Positions 1-5,067 of a DNA stretch of 5,067 nt are shown piece by piece. The stretch's first letter is position 1. Each line of letters opens with the position of its first letter. The stretch lies in contig JACESW010000105.1 in assembly GCA_013911625.1 (NCBI GenBank), positions 1 through 5,067 of the forward strand, written 5' to 3'. A program made the translations under genes and the position numbers. The stretch comes from Cryomorphaceae bacterium. Its GTDB lineage: Bacteria; Bacteroidota; Bacteroidia; Flavobacteriales; Schleiferiaceae. A model generated the notes under the pieces. That model was given only the letters and a program-made list of their open reading frames with translations. It did no database searches and was not told the origin of the DNA.

Positions 1-378
1 AATATATGCGTCGTGATGAACGGGGTAGAACTTTGGGGCGATATCTACAACTATGACTGCGTCGACCAGTTGCGGTTTACGCACGGCAAAATTCATTACT
101 GTCTTTCCGCCCATGCTGTGACCCAGGAGTACCACATTTTCAAGGTGGTGCTCGTTGATGTACCCCTCAAGGTCGGCTGCCATAGCGTCGTAGTTGTGCT
201 CGCTGTGGTGTGGGCTCCGACCGTGATTACGGCCATCTACAGCGTGAACCTGCCAGCCCTTAGTTGCAAAGAATTTGGCATGTGTCGTCCAATTATCACC
301 CATCCCGAAGAGTCCGTGTAGGATGATCAGCGGCCGGCCTTCACCGTAGACTTTTGAAAAGAGCGGTACTATTTCCAT
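1..378 (-). CDS. Alpha/beta hydrolase, YbfF/ABHD11-type esterase (partial, 3' end outside window)
   Basis: This is the N-terminal 126 residues of a serine hydrolase of the alpha/beta fold. The frame is open from ATG at 378-376 to the left edge. Visible motifs are the oxyanion-hole loop [10 protein letters not shown] (21-30), the segment [10 protein letters not shown] (48-57), the nucleophile elbow GHSMGGK (86-92, predicted catalytic Ser88), and [13 protein letters not shown] (111-123). These line up from memory with Escherichia coli YbfF and the ABHD11 family, particularly the RNHG.SP and DIAP...H signatures. Family members are about 255 residues, so the catalytic Asp and His should lie beyond the edge. 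The family hydrolyses acyl esters and thioesters in the cytoplasm; the natural substrate here is unknown. The start codon overlaps the 3' end of pdxJ by 10 nt in another frame, which suggests translational coupling behind pdxJ. No signal peptide is visible. The fold is secure; the substrate is not. Confidence 0.9.
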   Translation of the reverse strand, partial: MEIVPLFSKVYGEGRPLIILHGLFGMGDNWTTHAKFFATKGWQVHAVDGRNHGRSPHHSEHNYDAMAADLEGYINEHHLENVVLLGHSMGGKTVMNFAVRKPQLVDAVIVVDIAPKFYPVHHDAYI

Positions 379-1109
379 GAAGTTGGGTTGAGGCAGTTGA
401 GGTATTGCTTGATGGTATTGTGCAAGCCAAGGTACAAGGCATCCGCAATAAGCGCATGTCCTATGCTCACTTCGTCTAGTAAGCCATGCAATTGCTGACC
501 GAAATACGCCAGATTTTCCAGGCTGAGGTCGTGGCCCGCATTTACTCCCAGACCTATAGATTTCGCATGTTTCGCTGCTTCCACATAGGGTGCAACGGCA
601 TTTTCCGGATCCTTAGGGTACCCAACGGCATAGTCTTCCGTGTAAAGCTCAATGCGGTCTGCACCGACTTTTTTTGCACCATCAATGAGATCTAGGTTGG
701 TTTCGATGAACACACTCGTACGGATACCCGCCGCTTTGAATTTGGCGATGACCTCTGTAAGTAGCGTTTCATGGGTAATGGTGTCCCAACCTGCGTTTGA
801 AGTCAGTACCCCTGGTGGGTCTGGAACCAAGGTTACTTGCGCAGGTTTATGGGCTAAAACGAGTTCTATGAAGGCTGCATTGGGGTAGCCTTCAATATTG
901 AATTCAGTAGTTACCGCCGGGGCCAATTCCGCCACATCGCTGTAGCGAATGTGTCTCTCATCGGGTCGTGGGTGAACTGTAATTCCCTCAGCACCAAATC
1001 GTTCACAATCTAGTGCTGTTTTTAGTACGTTCGGGACATCTCCGCCGCGCGCATTTCGTAACGTGGCTATTTTGTTGATGTTTACGCTGAGTTTTGTGTG
1101 CTCGTTCAT
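369..1109 (-). CDS. pdxJ: Pyridoxine 5'-phosphate synthase PdxJ
   Basis: The 246-residue product matches PdxJ (E. coli about 243). PdxJ condenses 1-deoxy-D-xylulose 5-phosphate with 3-amino-2-oxopropyl phosphate to give pyridoxine 5'-phosphate, the last ring-forming step of DXP-dependent vitamin B6 synthesis. It is a cytoplasmic TIM barrel. Visible signatures are [15 protein letters not shown] (9-23), [14 protein letters not shown] (42-55), FNIEG with Glu73 (70-74), VPDPPG (95-100), VNAGHD with His193 (189-194) and SIGHALI (215-221), which forms a phosphate-binding loop. The His after VNID in the enterobacterial enzyme is Lys13 here; I recall this as usual in Bacteroidota. The frame is open upstream to an ATG at 1169, but those extra 20 residues lack family similarity and would run through the divergent gene's start. 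ATG at 1109 gives the family length and lies just behind a TAGCTTTG promoter element. The gene is followed by an overlapping hydrolase gene. Confidence 0.97.
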   Translation of the reverse strand: MNEHTKLSVNINKIATLRNARGGDVPNVLKTALDCERFGAEGITVHPRPDERHIRYSDVAELAPAVTTEFNIEGYPNAAFIELVLAHKPAQVTLVPDPPGVLTSNAGWDTITHETLLTEVIAKFKAAGIRTSVFIETNLDLIDGAKKVGADRIELYTEDYAVGYPKDPENAVAPYVEAAKHAKSIGLGVNAGHDLSLENLAYFGQQLHGLLDEVSIGHALIADALYLGLHNTIKQYLNCLNPTSWK

Positions 1110-1114
1110 GGGTA

Positions 1115-1122
1115 CAAAGCTA
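1115..1122 (-). promoter_or_regulatory. Candidate -7 promoter element for pdxJ
   Basis: On the minus strand the sequence TAGCTTTG matches the Bacteroidota sigma-A -7 consensus TAnnTTTG at all six fixed positions. Only five bases separate it from the pdxJ ATG at 1109, so transcription would start at or within a few bases of the start codon, giving a leaderless or nearly leaderless mRNA. No clear TTTG-like -33 element is seen about 20 bp further upstream, which is the main weakness. Confidence 0.55.
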
Positions 1123-1133
1123 AAGAAAAGGCC

Positions 1134-1141
1134 TATGTTTG
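1134..1141 (+). promoter_or_regulatory. Candidate -7 promoter element for the CBS-nadK-porG-uppS-bamA operon
   Basis: TATGTTTG matches TAnnTTTG at all six fixed positions. It ends 7 bases before the ATG at 1149 and 10 bases before the ATG at 1152, so the mRNA leader would be only a few bases long. It faces away from the pdxJ element, with 11 bp between the two boxes. A TTTG/TTG -33 element is not evident at the expected distance. This is the only intergenic space upstream of the five plus-strand genes, so a promoter is expected here. Confidence 0.55.
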
Positions 1142-1148
1142 TTATAGA

Positions 1149-1814
1149 ATGATGAAACAATCCGTACATCTTGAACCCTTTGCGGCGCTAGGCCCAGAAA
1201 CATCCGTCATTGAAGCCATTGATCGAATGGAAGAGATGAAGGTGAGTGATTTTCCGGTAGTCAACGCCGAGGGCATTTACCTAGGTTTGGTGAGTGAAGA
1301 TGCATTGTTGGAATACGGCGACGATAACGCGCCGGTAACCAAAGTCATCAACCCTGCCAATGCCCACTTTGTTCTGCCCGGTGCACATTACTTTGACGTG
1401 CTTGCCATGGTGGTTCAATACCGGTTGACATCACTGCCTATTGTGGCATCAGACGGAACCTACCAAAGTGCCTATTTGCTGAGTGATGTCGTAGAGTTCT
1501 TTAGAAATACCCCCACACTGATGCAGCCTGGCGCACTTCTAACGATGAGTGTGGACCAAAGCCAATACTCCATCTTGACCATCGCCAATGCCGTGGAGCA
1601 AAACGATGCGAAGTTACTCGGTCTATGGCTCATCGCCCCTGACCTCCCATCGGAGGTCAAAATGGTCCTCAAATTGAACGTTGAGCACAGTACGCCAATA
1701 GTTCAAAGTTTAGAGCGCTACGACTACCGTTTAGATGGTATCACAGGAGATGCTAACTTTGAACTTGATTACAAGGAGCGTTTCAATCACCTAATGAATT
1801 ATTTGAAGTACTAA
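1149..1814 (+). CDS. CBS-domain-pair protein with probable C-terminal ACT-like domain
   Basis: The product is a soluble cytoplasmic protein of 221 residues with no catalytic motif. The first CBS repeat covers roughly residues 10-65 ([19 protein letters not shown], then [12 protein letters not shown]). The second covers roughly 73-120 ([20 protein letters not shown], then [10 protein letters not shown]). Residues about 128-200 ([22 protein letters not shown] and after) resemble the ACT-like domain that follows CBS pairs in AcuB-type proteins. CBS pairs bind adenosyl ligands such as AMP, ATP, NAD or SAM and regulate partners. The ligand and partner here are unknown. The stop codon overlaps the nadK start as TAATG, so the two proteins are probably made together; a link to NAD(P) or adenylate sensing is inference. 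Start: adjacent ATGs at 1149 and 1152 are equally possible. An in-frame ATG at 1098 is rejected because it lies inside divergent pdxJ and upstream of the candidate promoter. Confidence 0.88.
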   Translation: MMKQSVHLEPFAALGPETSVIEAIDRMEEMKVSDFPVVNAEGIYLGLVSEDALLEYGDDNAPVTKVINPANAHFVLPGAHYFDVLAMVVQYRLTSLPIVASDGTYQSAYLLSDVVEFFRNTPTLMQPGALLTMSVDQSQYSILTIANAVEQNDAKLLGLWLIAPDLPSEVKMVLKLNVEHSTPIVQSLERYDYRLDGITGDANFELDYKERFNHLMNYLKY

Positions 1815-2704
1815 TGAGGATCGCATTATTTGGCCGAGCACCCAAGACTCAGAACCTCCCGTACATAGAGGTCGTGTTGGAGAAACTCATTGAAGAAGGT
1901 GTACAGATTGGTGTATACCGACCTTTGAGAGATGCTGTTCAGCAAATGAAGGAAGAAGATTTCGCAGAGCTCGAATATGTGGTGTACGACAATGAAGAAG
2001 AACTGGACAATTTCGATCCAGATTTCCTCATTTCCTTAGGCGGCGACGGCACCATCCTTGACGCCACTGTTTTGATCCAAAGCAAGGACATTCCCATTCT
2101 AGGTATCAATATGGGCCGATTGGGCTTTTTAGCAAACGTGGCTAAAGGCAACATTGAGAGTTCCCTCGATGCTCTATTCACCGGGAGATTCCAGCTGGAT
2201 TTCAGAAGCCTCCTTCAAGTGCGCACTTCTTGTGGCAAGTTGATGAAGCCCAACTTTGCGCTGAATGAAATTACCTTAGCCCGTAAGGAAAGTACGAGCA
2301 TGATCACCGTGCATACCTACCTCAATGGAAACTACCTGAACAGCTACTGGGCCGATGGTCTCATCGTATCAACACCTACGGGTTCCACTGGCTACAGCCT
2401 GAGCTGTGGTGGTCCTATCATTATGCCGAATAGTGATAATTTTGTGTTAACGCCTATCGCGCCGCACAATTTAACAATGCGTCCTTTCGTTATCAACGAC
2501 AGCAACACGTTACGGATGCAGGTAGAAAGCCGAGAGAATGAGTTTTTGACCTCTTTGGACAGCCGTATGCACAGCTTTACCACAGAGACTGAATTATTGA
2601 TTCAAAAGGCAGATTTCCGCATCGCTTTGGTACAAACTGAATTACAAGATTTCCCGTCCACGATGCGCAACAAATTGAGCTGGGGACGCGACCATAGAAA
2701 TTAA
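1814..2704 (+). CDS. nadK: NAD kinase
   Basis: The 296-residue product matches ATP-dependent NAD kinase (E. coli about 292), which phosphorylates NAD to NADP and is the sole source of NADP in most bacteria. Diagnostic motifs are all present: GGDGT at 76-80 with catalytic Asp78, NMGRLGFLA at 99-107, the NE pair at 151-152 in ALNEITLARKE, and the glycine-rich ADGLIVSTPTGSTGYS at 180-195 continuing into SCGGP. The N-terminal Rossmann-like half begins MRIALFG, as is usual. The enzyme is cytoplasmic and normally a homo-oligomer. The ATG shares its A with the TAA stop of the CBS gene, and the TAA stop shares its last A with the next ATG, so it is coupled on both sides. No key residue is missing. 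Confidence 0.98.
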   Translation: MRIALFGRAPKTQNLPYIEVVLEKLIEEGVQIGVYRPLRDAVQQMKEEDFAELEYVVYDNEEELDNFDPDFLISLGGDGTILDATVLIQSKDIPILGINMGRLGFLANVAKGNIESSLDALFTGRFQLDFRSLLQVRTSCGKLMKPNFALNEITLARKESTSMITVHTYLNGNYLNSYWADGLIVSTPTGSTGYSLSCGGPIIMPNSDNFVLTPIAPHNLTMRPFVINDSNTLRMQVESRENEFLTSLDSRMHSFTTETELLIQKADFRIALVQTELQDFPSTMRNKLSWGRDHRN

Positions 2705-3528
2705 TGAAAAGAAGCGTTTTTACACTTTTACTTCTAGTGGTATCATGGACTGCCAGTGCGCAGTTTTACGAACTAGGCCTTGGTGCAGGCGGTACACTTT
2801 TCCACGGAGATGTGGGTGCCGTTGCCTTTAACGCCGAGGGTACTTCGGGCTTTGTACCGAATCAATCCTTCAACACAGTCACACTCCGTCGTCAGTTTAA
2901 TTGGCATTGGAGCACACGCTTCAACTTTACGCGAGGAACTATTGGCAGTAGTGACAGTTGGGCAAAGGACGATTTTAAATCGGTCCGCAACATCGATTTC
3001 AGGACGGCGGTTGACGAATTTGCCTTCCTCACCGAATTTAATTTTTGGCCGTACGGTACAGGTACCAAGAACAACCAAAGCTTCTACATTTTCAGCGGTA
3101 TCGGTTTAACAGCCTACAATCCTCAAGGGGAATACAACAATGAGTGGGTCGACTTACGACCTTTGGGTACGGAGGGCCAACAGACGGATCTTTCAGATCA
3201 GCTATTCTACGGAACTACGACCATTACGGTGCCTATGGGTATGGGCTACAGGAGATCACTTGCCCGCGACTGGAGCATGACTGCAGAGGTTGGTTGGCGC
3301 CGTTACGGGTCCGATTACATGGACGATACCTCAGGCGATTATGTGAACGCTGTGGACCTCGCTGAGGAACGCAACGCGATGGCGGCCTACTTTGCAAACC
3401 CGGGAAACGTACCCTACAGCAATGGATTGGCCAGGGGCAACGCTAATACAACGGATTGGGCTATTTTTGCTGGCGTAACCATTTTCTATAATCTAAGTCC
3501 TCGTGATGAACGCTGTAGTGGATTCTAA
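2704..3528 (+). CDS. porG: PorG/DUF6089-family outer-membrane beta-barrel protein (type IX secretion associated)
   Basis: The 274-residue product starts with a signal peptide (KR, hydrophobic 5-15, then ASA before Gln20; predicted cleavage A19/Q20). The rest alternates polar and hydrophobic residues with many Gly, Tyr, Phe and Trp, as in a small outer-membrane beta-barrel. Family landmarks recalled for DUF6089 are the first strand ELGLGAGGTLFHGDVG (23-38), NPQGEYNNEW then VDLRPLGTEGQ (139-159), GSDYMDDTSGDY (202-213), and RGNANTTDW leading into the last strand (244-262). PorG of Porphyromonas gingivalis, from memory, is the outer-membrane protein associated with the PorK/PorN ring of the type IX secretion system and is likewise encoded just before uppS and bamA. 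This synteny supports the call. The nine-residue tail PRDERCSGF is encoded where the gene overlaps uppS by 23 nt. Beta-barrel identity is strong; the T9SS role is by family and position only. Confidence 0.82.
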   Translation: MKRSVFTLLLLVVSWTASAQFYELGLGAGGTLFHGDVGAVAFNAEGTSGFVPNQSFNTVTLRRQFNWHWSTRFNFTRGTIGSSDSWAKDDFKSVRNIDFRTAVDEFAFLTEFNFWPYGTGTKNNQSFYIFSGIGLTAYNPQGEYNNEWVDLRPLGTEGQQTDLSDQLFYGTTTITVPMGMGYRRSLARDWSMTAEVGWRRYGSDYMDDTSGDYVNAVDLAEERNAMAAYFANPGNVPYSNGLARGNANTTDWAIFAGVTIFYNLSPRDERCSGF

Positions 3529-4291
3529 AATATACCGAGAAAATAGACTTAAAGCAGGTCTCGATCCCGACAACATGCCCAAACACATTGCTGTGATTAT
3601 GGACGGCAACGGCCGTTGGGCGAAGCAGCAGGGATTCATGACGCGCGTTCGTGGACACGAGGTTGGTGTAGAAGCTTTGCGCCGAATTACGACGGCTTCA
3701 GCAGAGCTTGGCCTTGGATTCTTGACCGTCTATGCCTTTTCAACAGAAAATTGGAACCGACCAAAAACCGAAGTAGATGCCTTGATGAATATTCTAATGA
3801 CTGCACTAGAGAAGGAATTACCGGTGCTTCAGAAGAATAATGTGCGTCTAAATGCCATTGGAAATATTGGCTCGCTACCTGAAAAAGCAAATAAAAAGTT
3901 AATCTCTGTAATTAATGCTACATCCGGCAACGATGGATTAACTTTGACGCTTGCATTGAGCTACGGCTCACAGGACGAAATGGTTCAAGCCATCCGAAAG
4001 GTAGCCATAGAGGTAGCCGAAGGAAAATTGGACCCAGAAAGCATTACAGAAGAGCATGTGGAGAAACACTTGTTTACGGCAGGAATGCCGCACCCGGATC
4101 TTCTTGTGCGCACTTCGGGGGAGCAACGGATAAGCAATTACCTGCTGTGGCAGCTTGCTTATGCGGAGTTTTACTTTACTCCAGTCTTGTGGCCTGACTT
4201 CGATGCTGAGGGGTTGTACGAAGCCATCGCTTCTTTTCAAAAGAGAGAGCGTCGCTTTGGACAGACTTCAGAACAGCTAACTGTGAAGTAA
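3506..4291 (+). CDS. uppS: Isoprenyl transferase / undecaprenyl diphosphate synthase
   Basis: The 261-residue product matches cis-prenyltransferase UppS (E. coli 253). UppS adds isopentenyl diphosphate units to farnesyl diphosphate to make C55 undecaprenyl diphosphate, the lipid carrier for peptidoglycan and surface polysaccharides. It acts at the cytoplasmic face of the inner membrane. Visible motifs are HIAVIMDGNGRWAK (27-40, Mg/diphosphate Asp33), RGHEVG (49-54), YAFSTENWNRP (76-86), and RTSGEQRISNYLLWQ (202-216) followed by AYAEFYF with Glu221 and VLWPDF. GEQR instead of the enterobacterial GEHR is a common family variant, not a defect. The start lies inside the 3' end of porG. GTG at 3503 and ATG at 3506 are adjacent and in frame; ATG is preferred. 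A later ATG at 3575, right before PKHIAVIMDG, would leave the N-terminus shorter than usual. bamA follows 4 nt after the stop. Confidence 0.97.
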   Translation: MNAVVDSKIYRENRLKAGLDPDNMPKHIAVIMDGNGRWAKQQGFMTRVRGHEVGVEALRRITTASAELGLGFLTVYAFSTENWNRPKTEVDALMNILMTALEKELPVLQKNNVRLNAIGNIGSLPEKANKKLISVINATSGNDGLTLTLALSYGSQDEMVQAIRKVAIEVAEGKLDPESITEEHVEKHLFTAGMPHPDLLVRTSGEQRISNYLLWQLAYAEFYFTPVLWPDFDAEGLYEAIASFQKRERRFGQTSEQLTVK

Positions 4292-4295
4292 GAAC

Positions 4296-5067
4296 ATGAA
4301 GAATAGATTTTTGGCCATTTTACTTTTGGTCATTTCCTCTTTTACGACTAAAGCACAAGTCACCACTACTGGCGACTTTAACCTTATCCCTGGAATCAAT
4401 TACGAGATTGCCGGCATCACTGTAACGGGTGCAGGTTCCTTAGATCCCAATGTAGTCATCATGTTGACCAACTTGCGCGTTGGTGATAACATTCAGTTTC
4501 CAGATCCTAAACTTGCCGATGCTATCCGCACGTTGTGGCGCCAACAACTATTTGAAGACATTACATTCAAAGTAGTGAATAAGGTCGGCAAGAAAGTCTA
4601 CCTAGACATCCAGCTTGTGGCTCTCCCAAAACTCAGCAAATACTACATGACGGGTCTGAAGAAGGCTTGGAAAGATGATATCCGAGAAGAGCTCGATCTG
4701 CGCGCCGGAAAGGTGGTCAATGAAAACCTCAAGGTGATGAGCCGCAACAAAATTAAAAAGTATTTCTACGAGAAGGGCTATTTGAATGCGGCGGTAGAGG
4801 TGCTTGAAAAAGTGGATACCACCTACAATAACGCGGTAATCCTTGGTTTCAAGATTGACCCGGGTGCACGTGTGAAAATTGGCGACATCGTTTTCACGGG
4901 GAACGAAGCCGTAAGCGAAAAGGTGCTCCGCAAGGCGATGAAAAACACCAAAATCAAGGGCAAGGCCATCTTTAAATCGTCGAAGCTCAAGAAGAAGGAG
5001 TACCGCGAAGACCTTCGTGCCATCGTTGCGAAGTACAACACACTAGGGTACCGTGATGCTCGTGTAG
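4296..5067 (+). CDS. bamA: Outer-membrane protein assembly factor BamA (partial, 3' end outside window)
   Basis: The first 257 residues are present and the frame is open to the right edge. A signal peptide (KNR, hydrophobic 5-16, TKA before Gln21; predicted cleavage A20/Q21) directs export. What follows looks like successive POTRA domains. The first (about 36-112) has YEIAGITVTG and LWRQQLFEDITF (80-91). The second (about 115-190) has LDLRAGKVVNENL and IKKYFYEKGYLNAAV (153-167). The third (from about 193) has KIGDIVFTGNEAVSEKVLRKAM (194-199 and on) and ends at YNTLGYRDARV. The repeated Y..KGY/LGY and FTGN motifs are typical of BamA. The region 216-235 is very rich in Lys, as I recall in Bacteroidota BamA. 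The C-terminal 16-strand barrel is beyond the edge; family members are roughly 800-900 residues. BamA folds beta-barrels into the outer membrane and is essential. It starts 4 nt after uppS without a visible Shine-Dalgarno sequence. Omp85-family membership is clear; BamA rather than a paralogue rests on the uppS linkage. Confidence 0.93.
   Translation, partial: MKNRFLAILLLVISSFTTKAQVTTTGDFNLIPGINYEIAGITVTGAGSLDPNVVIMLTNLRVGDNIQFPDPKLADAIRTLWRQQLFEDITFKVVNKVGKKVYLDIQLVALPKLSKYYMTGLKKAWKDDIREELDLRAGKVVNENLKVMSRNKIKKYFYEKGYLNAAVEVLEKVDTTYNNAVILGFKIDPGARVKIGDIVFTGNEAVSEKVLRKAMKNTKIKGKAIFKSSKLKKKEYREDLRAIVAKYNTLGYRDARV

Noticed and set aside
13..321. Plus-strand open frame of 102 codons over the hydrolase gene
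   Set aside because: The opposite strand encodes an alpha/beta hydrolase with intact HG, RNHG and GHSMGG motifs; the plus-strand translation resembles no family I recognise.
486..888. Plus-strand open frames inside pdxJ
   Set aside because: They are antisense shadows of a well-conserved PdxJ; their translations show no domain features.
1110..1169. Longer pdxJ reading frame starting at 1169
   Set aside because: The extra 20 residues have no family counterpart, and the true ATG at 1109 sits directly behind a TAGCTTTG promoter box.
1754..1761. TAACTTTG, a TAnnTTTG match about 50 bp before nadK
   Set aside because: It lies within the coding part of the CBS gene. A TTTA about 20 bp upstream is only a weak -33. 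A similar in-gene match occurs at 3939-3946 in uppS, so such matches are at the level expected by chance.
2780..3109. Overlapping frames on both strands within porG (for example 2780-3109 plus and 2773-3078 minus)
   Set aside because: The main frame has a clear signal peptide and DUF6089 landmarks and is joined to both neighbours by overlaps; the alternatives lack any recognisable feature.
4823..5041. Minus-strand frame with a hydrophobic stretch opposite bamA
   Set aside because: It is antisense to a continuous POTRA-containing BamA frame. The hydrophobic and Leu/Phe-rich look comes from reading Lys/Glu-rich codons backwards.
1..5067. Mobile elements, CRISPR arrays, RNA genes, defence or toxin systems, rho-independent terminators
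   Set aside because: Coding sequence is almost continuous with conserved core genes. I saw no repeat arrays, transposase motifs, tRNA-like folds, or hairpins followed by T-runs at gene ends.

Overview
The window looks like chromosomal DNA from a Bacteroidota bacterium, most likely of the Flavobacteriales. Three things point that way. The gene order NAD kinase, DUF6089/PorG-like outer-membrane protein, uppS, bamA is typical of that phylum. The only intergenic region carries two matches to the Bacteroidota -7 promoter element TAnnTTTG, and no gene start has a strong Shine-Dalgarno sequence. Both exported proteins have signal peptides that would leave Gln at the new N-terminus. Base composition looks fairly balanced by eye, so a marine Cryomorphaceae/Schleiferiaceae-like lineage is more plausible than an AT-rich Flavobacterium. 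That finer placement is a guess.

Layout. Coding sequence fills almost the whole window, arranged as two divergent transcription units around a gap of about 40 bp (1110-1148). The minus-strand unit reads leftward: pdxJ (vitamin B6 ring synthesis, 1109-369), then a YbfF/ABHD11-type alpha/beta hydrolase that overlaps the end of pdxJ by 10 nt and runs off the left edge. The plus-strand unit reads rightward: a CBS-pair protein with a probable ACT-like C-terminal domain (1149-1814), nadK (1814-2704), a PorG/DUF6089 outer-membrane beta-barrel protein (2704-3528), uppS (3506-4291) and the N-terminal third or so of bamA (from 4296, cut by the right edge). Junctions on the plus side are TAATG overlaps (twice), a 23-nt overlap and a 4-nt gap, so this is almost certainly one translationally coupled operon.

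How the genes fit together. The plus-strand operon joins cofactor supply (NADP from NAD kinase, with a probable nucleotide-sensing CBS protein) to envelope building. UppS makes the C55 lipid carrier for peptidoglycan and surface glycans. BamA inserts outer-membrane beta-barrels. The PorG-like protein is, by family, an outer-membrane component linked to the type IX secretion system. The divergent unit makes pyridoxine phosphate, the precursor of PLP. I see no mobile element, CRISPR array, RNA gene, toxin or defence system and no sign of horizontal transfer. This is a conserved core region. The points most worth following are the face-to-face promoter pair with almost no 5' leaders, the uncharacterised CBS protein coupled to nadK, and the PorG-like gene embedded in the uppS-bamA operon.
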